DNA from: Toxorhynchites rutilus septentrionalis
Taxonomy: Eukaryota > Arthropoda > Insecta > Diptera > Culicidae
Length of the DNA stretch: 64,000 nucleotides
NCBI RefSeq assembly: GCF_029784135.1
Contig: NC_073744.1
Span: 66,228,593-66,292,592, forward strand
Direction: 5' to 3'
In this document: piece after piece, positions 54,036 through 64,000 of the stretch
Layout: every line of letters begins with the position of its first letter
Numbering within the stretch: the first letter of the stretch is position 1
The notes under the pieces: generated by a model
Told to the model about the DNA's origin: nothing
Seen by the model: only the letters and a program-made list of their open reading frames with translations
The model's database searches: none
Program-made: the position numbers and the translations under genes

Positions 54036-56735
54036 TATCATTTATCTTGTTTCGTGTTATGTTTTCTGCAATTCGTAACACTGCAACGCAATTGCAAGAG
54101 AATCTGATAAAATAAATACTATTTTTGGCATTTTCTTTCCAAGAAAAGTTTCATTCATGATACTAACTGTCTCTTTGGTCTCAACACCTCGAAAACGACA
54201 AAAACTCGAATTTTTCAATGATTTTGCCTAAGTTGCCTAAGACATTTGGAGTTCTGTTCAGTATAAAGCGGAAGCGTTTGAAATATTTTAAGCGAAGTAC
54301 TGGTAGTAAGGGAACATCACTGAAACTTGAAAAAATGGAAATATACATTCCAATCATTTCTGGTCGGATTTTTAAAAAGTTCACAAACAATACACTAGAG
54401 TACCGTAGACTTTCAATATGACCGTAGATAGGTTTTGCAAGTTGATATACCAGTTTTCACACACCTAGAAAAATCCTTGGTAAAAGAATTTACCAAATAT
54501 TTGGTAATGCAAACATTAGTAGAATGTACATATTGTGTGAACATATTACCAACCGTATGAAAAATGAATGTCAGATCCAATACACATTCCTACCAACGAT
54601 TGATACATTTTACTATACGGTGTTGGTAAGTTTAACGATTGTCATCCCTGGCAACCGTGAAGAAAATATATGTATCTGTTACCGTTCCAATTTTCTCCGT
54701 GCGGATAGCAGCATTACATAAATTATTTTGAGGAGAAATCTGTGACACTGACAAATGGTGTGATATCGACAAACGGAAGCGGCCCAAGAAAGGCTGCTAT
54801 GTTAAATAAGAAAAAAAAACAAGTGCTAAGGTGGACCGAAGATCAATTGAAAGTACGATAAATTGCGCTGTGTTTTGTTCGTCCGCTGGAACCAATGAAT
54901 CGGCGGTAATGTAATATTATATTATCCGACTATTTGTAGGTGGCCAAATTCCCAGCCAGGATATAGTGACGAACTTAAGAGCAACTAAAGTTGAGTTCGC
55001 TCAAGCCAGCGAAAACACCAGAGGAGGCTTTCATATATATTTAGCTTTCAGCTTTCAAGTTCTGCCTTACACAGCCGGTGCCTAAGGGACGGATGAATAG
55101 AACCGATAGAGGTAGACAAATCCATGTTTAGATTCCATTATCAGCCGACCTTCTTGAATAGAGCACTTCAACCATATGGTTGGTGCTCGGAATGCCACTG
55201 TGGAGTAAGAGTAGTCAAGTTCAGTCGGCTGATATGATTCATTTCGGCTATATCTGGCATTCTCAATGCAGGATCAGAAGGGTAAATCTTACTGGGATCT
55301 TTCAAGCGGTCTACACGATAGGTGTTGTGCTGTCAAAACTAGTCGCTTCACGTCGCCACTGCTGGTTGTCGCCAAGAAGCTGGTTGAGGTTTGACTTGAA
55401 AGATTTTTCGCAGGTTAGCTTTTGATCAAATGACTGCAGGTTAAATTTTCCCATCGCTTACGGAACATGACGATGAAGATAACAATCAAACTGCATAAAC
55501 TGTCGGATGATACGAAAACGCCTGGTTTCCGCAAAATACGGAAAGCGGATTTGAAAGAGACTCCGGCAGTCATCGGGTACGGACGTTATTATTTTTGCTC
55601 CGCGTTGGGTTTTATTTGCATCGTTCGTCGTCGTCTTATGTGTCCCAAAATGTTATAGCTCAATCCGCTATACGTTCGGTACAGGTTTTTACTGAAGGCA
55701 TTCGGTTGTCATGAGATATGTGATGATTTTCCAATCTCGTAGGAAAGTGTGAAAAAGTGATATTTCCGATGTTTTGAAACGCTGTTGATGTGATTATTGA
55801 AGCCGCATATTTTATTCAACATGTTCATACATGTCGCGAAGCTCAGTCGAGTTTGTTAGTGTTGTGTGTGTGTTTTGCATACAATTTCCCGAAGCTTGCA
55901 TTCGGCAGCAATCGCATTTCATTTGCGTAGTGAGGCTATCACCAAATACAACTGCGCAGTTGCTTTCGTATATTCCCGCGCATTGTAAACAAATTTGGTC
56001 ACCAGTTCGTCGCGTGTGTAAATTTAACTCGGACGGAAACTAGAGGAAGGGGTGTATTATGTTTAGTGTATTTCGTGTTTACTTTTCGCCGTGTCGAACA
56101 CTGCACACTGCATGCTGATATCAAAGGAAAGCTATTTGATTGTGTGCGTGTATCATTGGAGCAAAACGGGGCCTTGGCAACCCTATCCCAACCAACACAA
56201 ATTGAGCGTATGCAGCATGAAGCTAGGGCTCGCGCATTATTTATTGTTTGTAGTCAGTAGTGATGCAAATATGGTCAGAGATAAGTCCATTCTATTTTGA
56301 TACTCCTTAACATGTTTCTTGGGACATTTGATGTGGGGATGGGTATATTTGTGTATATTATTATTTCTTCCCTTTAGTTATCATCTTGTTACTGCTAGCG
56401 TGGTTTTTCACATGGTACGGAACTCAATACAGCAATCCACTTCAGAGATGGAATCTGCATGCAGAAAAGGATTCTAGATGATGCTTGGAATTTTTGGACT
56501 CGAATTCCGGTGATGAGTGGCAGTTCCGATTTTAAAAATGTTTTATTTCTATTTTCAGCTATTCACATTACATTTATATATATTTACATTACATTTACAC
56601 ATTATTTCAGATAACATTTCACATTTTCATTTCCAGATTTTAAATTTAAGCTTGAATCAGCGGTCGCGTGATAAAATATAACTAACATATACGTGTTCTC
56701 GTTTTTCCGGAAATAGAATTTTTTTGGCTGCCCTG
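54036..56735. other. No gene found
   Basis: CACACCTAGAAAAATCCTTG near 54460 looks like a transposon end, with inner CCAAATATTTGG, but no partner was located. ATACGGAAAGCGGATTTGAA followed by AGAGAC at 55538-55563 recurs at 57582-57609, so a short dispersed segment is shared. The frames at 55467-56300 carry no domain. Confidence 0.4.
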
Positions 56736-56739
56736 TAAA

Positions 56740-57130
56740 AAGTTTCATCGGTGACCTTTTCAGGTTGACCAGAGATAATCTCAGCCACTGCGTTCAAATA
56801 ATTTTAAAACATGATACGAGTAATGAATCACTAAATATATTGTCGATTCGAGTAATTTCAGGGGGATTTTCTGGTTGACCTTCTCAGGTTGAATAATATT
56901 TCGTCGGTTAACTGAATTTTGCAGGAGTCTCTCGGCAACCTTCTCATGTTGCTCAAAGATAAACTTTACCGTCGTTATTAGAAAATATGTTGAAACATAA
57001 TAACAAAGAAACAAGCGCTTCTTTGCGACCTTCTCAGGTTGCCAAAATAACCTTGGTCTCCGCGAGTGAATAAAAATATATAGAACGAGAGGAGAAGGAG
57101 TTTTTTATGGCCTTTTCAGGTCTGGAAAAA
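56740..57130 (+). repeat. Tandem monomers before module copy 4
   Basis: GGTGACCTTTTCAGGTTGAC (~56751), GGTTGACCTTCTCAGGTTGA, GGCAACCTTCTCATGTTGCT, GCGACCTTCTCAGGTTGCC and GGCCTTTTCAGGTC recur at 75-140 bp spacing. Same family as at 3950-4560, here with TTG where the first array has TAG. Confidence 0.7.
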
Positions 57131-57235
57131 TATCTATGTACTACGCACGATGAATAACGAAATGCATGACCGGTCCGATAAGAATGTATATTTTCTTCAA
57201 ATCTCATTTCGCCGTATAGTTGAGAGTTTACGTTT

Positions 57236-57589
57236 TTAGAATCACATCACTTACCACAGTGAATCCTGATTATTCCTAACCATTCCCACTAACAACTATC
57301 CCATCCATGATATACGCTAGGGAACCACGCTATAGAGGCGACCCTTCTGGCCTTCGGGCGGCGAATATCATACTAACATTCCTTCCTTCTCCTGGTGACT
57401 GTAAGGACGTGGCCGGCGTCGTTATTGACCATTTAAAGCTCGAACCACCGAAAATTGCACAACGAGAATGATTTGCTAGTCCCAAGCGTCATTCTGTGGG
57501 TTCTTTGTGCAATTTGGTTGGTTCAGGTCAATCACGGAGAGCAACTACGAATTGTACAGTCTACCCAAGCTCAAGCTCAAGCAATACGG
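57236..57589 (+). repeat. Conserved module, copy 4 of 4
   Basis: From ATCACATCACTTACCACAGT to CAGTCTACCCAAGCTCAAGC. The short frame (MHNENDLLVPSVILWVLCAI) is open, then runs into the ATACGGAAAGCGGATTTGAA segment also present at 55.54 kb. Different downstream sequence in each of the copies marks the string AAGCTCAAG as the element boundary. Confidence 0.65.
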
Positions 57590-57609
57590 AAAGCGGATTT
57601 GAAAGAGAC

Positions 57610-59232
57610 CTATCTATGCTGGAGAACAAGTTCCCTCACTGGTTCTTGCCCCAGGATGGTATAATAGATTGCTTCGTGGGGGAGTAGCGATTTTTGTGTT
57701 ATAAGTGTTATGTTATAAGTGTTATGACCAATGGCAACGATGGCCGATCATGACCGTACTAATCAAAGTGATTCAACCCATGTGTCAGACATGGTAGTCC
57801 ACCACTGCGGGTTTTGCAATGGTAGCATCTCTCGAACAGACTCATTATTCACATCTTCCTCAGTCGCATCTGGTTTTGCAACAACAGCAGCAATATCATC
57901 ACCACCAACCAACCTTAATTGGCAGCTTCAATGGAGCGGGAAAAAACACGTCAATTTTTTCCGAAATCATTGGTTTTTCATCAATAAGTAAACAGTAGTA
58001 AACCTTGACAAAGGAATACTAAAATAACGACATTATGAAAATGAAGTAGAGTATTGTAAGCAGACTCTCACATTTTAGAGTTTTTTGTTAACTTAAGGGG
58101 AGGGGCCCTGTCAGGAAGGTCGAAAAATAATAAATTTTCGTGATTTCTTTGGGATGTCGGGAATATAATGAAGTGTTCGAATATTTTTGGTTATTGTTTA
58201 AGGTATATTTGAAGATGTATTTTCGATTTTTTGATTGCACGAATTATGATTATTACGCTGTTGACAGTTTGATGATTTGAAATCGGAACCTTGCTGGTGG
58301 TATCTGGTTCTGAAGCAACGGGGTGCAACGAATTCCAAAAAATATTTTGAAGCTTTAGGACAATAACTAAAGCGTTACATAGGGGTTTTTGAAAATTTGA
58401 AAAATTTCCAAAACGACGGCCATTTTTGTTAAAAATGAGACATTTTTTATGAAAAATCGCTGTTTAGAAGCTCATAAAAAATCGAAAAAATGAGATATCG
58501 AAAAACAACTAAGTGACGCTTTAGATAATCCATTTTTACATGCTGATAAAATGTAAAAATGGAATCGGATGATTTTAAAGTTCACCCCTCTGAACTTTAG
58601 ACAAGGATTAATTACAGTAGCGGATAGTGCACGGTGATCTGGCCGATTACCTACGTGTCAATCACCGATAGTGGGACTGTTACTTTCCATTGCTCAGCCA
58701 CACCATCGTCGACGCTTGTCTTCAAAAACACCACTTCATCGATGGGAGAGTGTCAGATTATTCCTGTGGGGGCTCATCAAAAAAACAATGTTTGAAAAGG
58801 GACTTTAAATTTTGATATAATAAAATCATTGGTGTCAACGGCGACCAATTAATACTTGCTCTATAGAGTTGAGGGAAAGCTTCTCTCAGTGTTTACGATC
58901 GCACATTTTGTCATCGCAGCAATCACTGCTCACTGCATTCTCTCTGTTTATTTACACCGCGCTTTTGGACACGATTTTTTTAGCGCCTTTATTTATAGTG
59001 AAATTACAGTGACAACTATTCGATGTATTCATATTTTGATTTTAAATTATTCGATACATAATTATCCGATTATTATTTTAGATGTTCGATTATATGAACT
59101 AATCGAACGATTAACCGACGTCTCTGTATATGGCATTGGTTATATCTCGAGAACGGTTAGTCCTAGGACAAAACGTCATATATAGTTTTTCATGTAGAAT
59201 CTCATGAAAATTCAATTTTTTATGTTACTTTT
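57610..59232. other. No confirmed gene
   Basis: The frame 57731-57991 (86 codons) is Ser/Thr-rich with no domain. GGTATAATAGATTGCTTCGTGGGGGAGTAGCGATTTTTG near 57656 could be an eroded LINE endonuclease (..RGGVAIFV), but this is too short to claim. The rest is AT-rich. Confidence 0.35.
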
Positions 59233-59612
59233 TGACCTAGAACTACGTCTTTCATTAAGGGTGTCAAATCAGAAAACAGGTCACGTTTTTATAAAATAAA
59301 GTTAACATTAATAACTATTTTTGCCGTGAACGGATTTTGGCGATTTACATACTAAACGAATCGGAAATTCCGTAAGATTTGTTTAATATGCTATACATTA
59401 GAATCCCCTGGTTTGTAAACGGTTAAAATTCATGGAAACTTTAAGCGTTTCCATTTTCCCATACATTTGTTCTGTTCATTTGTGTACTTTCCCGAACAGA
59501 GCTGTCGATAACGAGAAACTTATCGACGACCAACGGAGGGGAAATCGTAGGATTTGAAGTCTCCGTGAACAAAGGAAAAGGTTGAAGACTGAAGGGGAAT
59601 ACTTGCCTAGCG

Positions 59613-59650
59613 TATAAACAGTGGATCTCGCTGAGGCAAACTTTCATTCG
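59613..59650 (+). promoter_or_regulatory. Probable core promoter of the TGACGTAG element
   Basis: TATAAA at 59613-59618 is followed by CAGTGGATCTCGCTGAGGCA. Both are conserved in copy 1 (6816) and copy 2 (reverse, 23762), although the downstream sequence differs. A start site about 25-30 bp on would leave a ~190 b leader before the ORF at 59833. Confidence 0.45.
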
Positions 59651-59832
59651 GCATCGGACTGTTGAGCAATCCAGTTCACTTTGCTTTCGCTGCGCTTCGA
59701 TCTCAGATTGGACCCCACCAGTGGTAATCCAACTTGGAAATCGTCGTTTGATTTTTCTGTTCGTTTTTCGCGTTATTCGTATCGTGTGTTCATCTTTCCG
59801 CGTCATAAATTGGACGCATTGCGTAGTGCGCG

Positions 59833-60147
59833 ATGAGCAAGAAGAAGAGGAAGGCAGGCTCGAGTACTGCCAAAAACGAACGTATTGCCAGGGGCATTAA
59901 AATTTCGAGGCAAGCGTCATCTAATGATGCACGTGATGTTGGTGCAGTGAAAAGCGCTCGCACTGAACCGAGCCTTTGCGAGTGTGACACCGCATCGAAC
60001 AACAGCGAAGTAGGCGATTTGGGCGCGTCGGTCAAAAATGTAAACGCCCAGGCAGCAACCAAAATCAAGCTCCCCCCGCAGGTAGTGAAGGCGGTCGCTC
60101 TTGACAAACTCATCAGCGAATTCGCATCGATGGGTGTTACAGCATAG
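59833..60147 (+). CDS. Small basic protein of unknown function in TGACGTAG copy 3
   Basis: This 104-codon frame is intact and starts MSKKKRKAGSSTAKNERIAR. The N-terminus is highly basic (KKKRK, a possible nuclear localisation signal), the middle is Ser/Glu/Asp-rich (CECDTASNNSEVGD), and the C-terminus ends KLPPQVVKAVALDKLISEFA followed by SMGVTA. GC content is visibly higher than in the flanks. A TATA box lies 215 bp upstream and AATAAA follows within the small insertion downstream. I do not recognise the family. It could be an exon-derived capture, an accessory protein of the element or the start of a gag-like protein. No membrane segment or signal peptide. Confidence 0.45.
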   Translation: MSKKKRKAGSSTAKNERIARGIKISRQASSNDARDVGAVKSARTEPSLCECDTASNNSEVGDLGASVKNVNAQAATKIKLPPQVVKAVALDKLISEFASMGVTA

Positions 60148-60163
60148 TACAAGCTGTGTGGCA

Positions 60164-60232
60164 GTTAGGAGTTCGGCTCCTTTAAACCTATGTAACTGAG
60201 CCTGTAAAAATAAACGATTTAAATAAAAAAAA
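60164..60232 (+). mobile_element. 69 bp 3' tail of a LINE or SINE
   Basis: AAGCTGTGTGGCA occurs at 60151-60163 and again at 60233-60245, a perfect 13 bp target duplication. The insert ends AATAAACGATTTAAATAAAA with an A tail and partly resembles the 3' end of SINE family S1 (GAGCCT..AATAAACG). It is a severely 5'-truncated retrotransposition event that landed just after the ORF stop. Confidence 0.82.
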
Positions 60233-61334
60233 AAGCTGTGTGGCATAATCCAGTCTTTTTCCAAGCAGTTAACATTGTTTATTTTCCGTCTTCATAAGGG
60301 CTTCGTTGGTGCCTTTGAGAACACATCAATGCATTAAACTGACGTTATGGCGAAGCAGACGTTAAGGTTGTGCACCAAAAAATTATTTAGGAATACAAAG
60401 CATCTTGAATGTCTTACTGGAATGTTATATGTTATGTGGGTTCGCGTGCCAGTCGCAAAACTGCCTTCAACTAGGATTGCATTTGCGCTAATATTGATCA
60501 TAATGAAGCATTGCTACTGTTTTCGAGGTTGTTATTAACAAAAAGAGTTTATTTCTCTTGTTTAGTCAACAAGAAAGTAAATGTTCTGGAATTTTGTATG
60601 TGATTAGGTTTTGCTTGCCAGTAGCAAAACTTCCTCCACTAAGGGAGACAGCTACGCTTATCTCGAGCATAAGAAAGTAATGTAACTCTTTTCGAGGCCA
60701 GTAATATTAACAGAAGCGTTTCTTTTGAGAATAGCGCAAAATGATGAGAAATGTTTATATTGCTAGTAGTTTCAAGCCACCAATGTATGGCTCTGTATGC
60801 ATGCTATGGTGAACGCTTGTTTGGCGCTTAGTTTACGCTTAGTTTATACGAACGATATCTAGAGGTGCGATTCCTTTGAGGCAATACTAAATAACATGTA
60901 GCATGATATTTGATACTTGCAAGTGTTGTCATTGTTGTTGTTTACATGCGGTGCCAAAGATATATTGATGTGGTTATGAGATATGGAATAATGGTGCTGC
61001 TGCAACACGTATATAATCGACTGTAGCCGAGTCTATGTCAATTTCGAAAAAGGCCACCGGAATAGCCTTCGAGGTAAATTTTCAATGCATTGACATGAAA
61101 TAAATTGCGACATACGATTGTTTTGCGAGGACAAGAATGAATCATCAATCAATTATCGTCAACTGATTCTACACTGAAAAAATTATTTCAGAGATTGTTC
61201 TACAAAGCAGTTGTTTCTAAAATTTATCAGCATTATAGAATAATATCCGAAGGTATAAACAAGCGACTTATATAAAATAACAGCGTAGTTCTACGTCAAC
61301 AATGCGGTCGTATCTTGGACACAACCTCCTATAA

Positions 61335-63455
61335 TTTTTTTTAAATGGTTACGATTTCACTAAGTATTAAAATTTCATAAATTTTCGAAATTTATTATCT
61401 CCATTTTGGTGAGATTACCATGGCACCTCTATGCGTCATACTTTGTTAAATTGGAAAGGTTTTCCAATAAAAATAATCAAAAAAATCGGGGGTTTTTTTG
61501 AGATATAAATGTTTCTAATATTTTTCTTAAATAGTTAATTAATTTTCCAACATTTTTATAAAAATTATATTTTAATTAGACAGCTGGATTTTGAAATACG
61601 CCCAATGATTTTAAATACGCCCTTTTAAAAAACCAGTCGCAGTTTGGAATGACAATATTGTAATGAAAATTATGATTTCAGGTAGTTTTCATCATACCAA
61701 GTTTTAAAGCAATCTGAAATCGAACGACAAACTTCATTGATCAACCTTATACTGACCGGACCCATTTGCTGCACCAGAAAAAATGTTTCGAAAACTTTTC
61801 TCCCAGTTTGTATTAATAATCCACAGCGTCTGTTTTTTTTCCACAAGGGATTTTCCACCATTGCAAACAGGACGAACCAGAGAGAACGGCGGGGAGAAAA
61901 CCGCTTAAGCCATTGCAAACGATGGCTCGGGTTAGCCTTCTCCGAAATCGGAGCGATAACCGAGGGATAATATCCCTTCGTAAGACATGAAAAGGGTTTG
62001 GATCCCGTTAACCTGGAGCGATTTTTTATTTATTCATTTTTTTTTTGCTTCGTTGTGTTATTTTGTTTTTCTGTAGTTCCCACCTGTTTTCCCAGCGGCA
62101 GCAACCGGCGTCGGATATCATCGACCGGAGGTGATCTGAAAGATAAAACCCGTGAAGCTGGCGTCAGACAATATGGCTTTAATGATGGTGCGAAAATGAA
62201 AATCCGGAGGGTGAAGGTGTTTTCCGACATTCGTTTGGAATGATTTTGTATCTTTTCCGGATGATACACAATGTTGGTTGGAATGTTGGTTGAAAAAGTT
62301 GAACAACGAATTGGATGAATGTGATATTTTCGATTAGAAGTAATTCCAATCGAACAATACTAATAAAGTAATAAAATTTAACCGCAGAAAGAGCGACGTG
62401 TGGTTTTCTCTGTGACCGGTTGGCAATCAGAAATCAGCAGCGGTTCGAGCGGCCGGACATACGTTTGGGAATAATGGCTGGTCGACTTGGTCGACGGGGC
62501 TGGCGGACGGCCACAGGTATACATTAAACTCGCATTACACCACATTCGCCGCCTATTCCCATACAGCCGGATCTAGATGACGCGGTGAAAGTGAAAGAAG
62601 CGAATTACAACAAAAAACACATACAAAACATGCATGATTCATTTGTGCCGATGATAGGGTCTGCGAGGTGGCTGGGAGATTTGGATGGGGTTCGTCCGCT
62701 GTTGTGTCTGATGCATGTATGTAAGTAGACTTTTGAACGAGGAAAAAAAGCGGAGACGCCGCCAATCTGCTTGGAGCCAATAATGGAAACTGCTGGCCTG
62801 CGATGCGCTGGCTGGTGAAGATTTCCGTCAATTGCCGCCATCTGAAACGAGAAATATCATGAGTACGGAACAAAAACCAATCACGAAGCACTAAAGATGG
62901 AAAGATGAGTTGTTTTCTTTATGATTGTGCTTTGCAAGCTGGACTGGCCCCTTGTCATGCATGCTTCTGTTTCGTAAATGGGCAATGTTATGAAACGGCT
63001 TGACTGCTCTTCTGCGAAGTACGGCATCTTTTCACGCATCGACGGTCATTCGTTTAGGTTCTTGGATGTTGTTCCAGGTGGAAAAATTGACAACAGCTCA
63101 ATGCGTTGAAACCGAGAAAAATGCTTTAATCTTTTGGGATTTTACACAAATCTGCTAGAACATCTTTCGCTGAATACAACTTTTCAAAATGCTTGAATTA
63201 TTATTGGTTCTTTCTGAGCTCTCATGTGCGCTGATTATAAGTTTGATGAACTTAGGATTATTCCGTGGAAAACTAGACACCTTACCTATAGATTGCTTTC
63301 AATTTACAAGAATGTTGCATTTTGTACTGTCATGATTATTACTTTATGTCATGATTCCAGCTTATTCATTCATTTTATTGATGTATTTTTTCGTCTTCGA
63401 ATTGGATTCGCACAGACTACACCTTGACTTATATCTTTAAACCGAAGTTTAAGCA
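61335..63455. other. No gene found
   Basis: AT-rich to ~61670, then unique-looking. 62380-62890 is GC-richer with overlapping frames on the minus strand but no motif. AATACGCCCAATGATTTTAA..AATACGCCC near 61594 is a short tandem. It may be intronic or intergenic host DNA. Confidence 0.4.
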
Positions 63456-63461
63456 CATTTT

Positions 63462-63597
63462 GAAGGCATAAATCCCTCAGAAACAACAATTGTTTTTTCA
63501 CCAAAAAGAATAAGCAGCATCTTCCGTCTCTTTGAAGGAGAGAAAATAAAATGCAGCGTTTCAGTAAAATACCTAGGCGTAATCCTAGATATTGATT
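63462..63597 (+). pseudogene. LINE reverse transcriptase scrap
   Basis: The frame reads EGINPSETTIVFSPKRISSI then KCSVSVKYLGVILDID before a stop. In jockey- and CR1-like LINEs this is the region after the FADD motif: LEVNP.KTEIVLFS...., then VKYLGVILD. Only ~45 codons remain. The clade is not determined; it differs from the I-type LINE at 44 kb. Confidence 0.72.
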
Positions 63598-63604
63598 GAT
63601 CTAT

Positions 63605-64000
63605 AGGCATTAGGGTGGCAGCGAAAATGGTCATGTCAAATTTTGTTTTGACAAAAAAATTTGTTTCGAGATGACACCAGATCTCGACCTTTCATGCATT
63701 TTTAAGTCATTTGTCATCGAAAAAAAATTTCGATTTTCCAAAGTTCCTTTACTCCCCCCATGGAAGATTTTTTAGGGTCAAAAAATCAAAACTTTAAGCG
63801 CTTTGAGGCACCCCTAAATCATGTCCGATCGAGCTGTAACTTTGCACAGATCATGTTTTTGGGCCAATAAACAAAATGTACATGGTCGGTTTTTGGAATT
63901 CGATGATGAAATATTTCCCATACATCCATGTTCCATGTTCAAAAATGATAAGCAGAACATGGCACCTTAAACCAAAAATGGTTATGTGGGTCTACAGTGC
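63605..64000. repeat. Probable repeat end reaching the window edge
   Basis: The stretch starts TTAGGGTGGCAGCGAAAATG right after the LINE scrap and runs AT-rich with TTTTTTAGGGTCAAAAAATC motifs. It looks like the beginning of an interspersed element cut by the window end. Family unknown. Confidence 0.35.

Larger units (their letters stand above)
59233..61298 (+). mobile_element. TGACGTAG-family TIR element, copy 3, with ORF
   Basis: The left end TGACCTAGAACTACGTCTTT (59233) and right end GTAGTTCTACGTCAACAATG (~61287) match copies 1 and 2, as does the outer flank CGGTCGTATCTTGGACACAA. Between them lies shared sequence to ~59645 including the TATA box, then ~800 bp not present in copies 1 and 2 with a 104-codon ORF. 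Shared sequence resumes from ~60425 (GCCAGTCGCAAAACTGCCTT). The module found in copies 1 and 2 is absent. Confidence 0.72.

Noticed and set aside
57640..57715. LINE endonuclease-like RGGVAIFV
   Set aside because: Only about eight residues look right, with no neighbouring motifs in frame.
57731..57991. 86-codon Ser/Thr-rich frame
   Set aside because: Composition only; no zinc finger spacing or other motif is complete.
1..64000. Endogenous viral sequence
   Set aside because: I looked for polymerase, nucleoprotein and protease motifs of the viruses common in mosquito genomes and saw none beyond retrotransposon RT.

Overview
The window looks like non-coding, transposon-packed nuclear DNA of an insect, most likely a culicine mosquito. 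It is AT-rich, with short GT-AG introns, a histone H2A copy carrying metazoan histone 3' ends, mariner, Tc1 and Tc3-type transposases, I-clade LINEs with RNase H, Helitron pieces and several tRNA-derived SINE families. The mosquito assignment rests on recalled likeness of several repeats and was not tested. I found no intact conserved host gene, no rRNA gene, no true tRNA gene, no CRISPR array and no viral insertion. Most short open frames are chance or lie inside repeats.

Layout. 0-5.3 kb: a Tc1 element with double (IR/DR) repeats at both ends, a decayed minus-strand transposase, and a 3.6 kb inserted element. 6.4-8.2 kb: copy 1 of a TIR family whose ends carry TGACGTAG. 9.2-11.1 kb: element F, with a SINE, a minisatellite and a long terminal hairpin. 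13.8-14.3 kb: a second Tc1 relic. 15.8-16.8 kb: a LINE RNase H end. 20-24 kb: a Tc3-like fragment, a decayed mariner and inverted copy 2 of the TGACGTAG family. 25-26.2 kb: two SINEs. 28-29.9 kb: LINE ORF1/ORF2 on the minus strand. 29.9-32 kb: a foldback repeat cluster hit by two SINEs and a solo LTR.

32.3-34 kb: a TGACGTAG-bounded segment carrying a broken histone H2A gene and two histone 3' stem-loops. 34.5-35.7 kb: a TIR element with TA target duplication. 37.2-38.9 kb: a five-exon gene, unidentified and recently broken, just downstream of another TGACGTAG end. 39-40.3 kb: a second element F with hairpin. 40.4-41.4 kb: a ~150 bp tandem array. 43.7-48 kb: a foldback element split by an I-clade LINE. 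48.8-50.8 kb: a Helitron replicase relic split by a Tc3-like element and a small Helitron. 52.7-54 kb: an almost complete mariner. 56.7-57.6 kb: another copy of the tandem-monomer module. 59.2-61.3 kb: copy 3 of the TGACGTAG family, with a TATA box and an intact 104-codon ORF. 63.5 kb: a LINE reverse-transcriptase scrap.

The most interesting theme is the TGACGTAG family. Its ends recur at least eight times, and the interiors differ: a histone gene segment, a small basic ORF, a shared repeat module and perhaps a multi-exon gene. This suggests a gene- or segment-capturing TIR transposon. The second theme is element F, whose two copies each end in a near-perfect hairpin with arms of over 100 bp. 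Such hairpins could yield double-stranded RNA.
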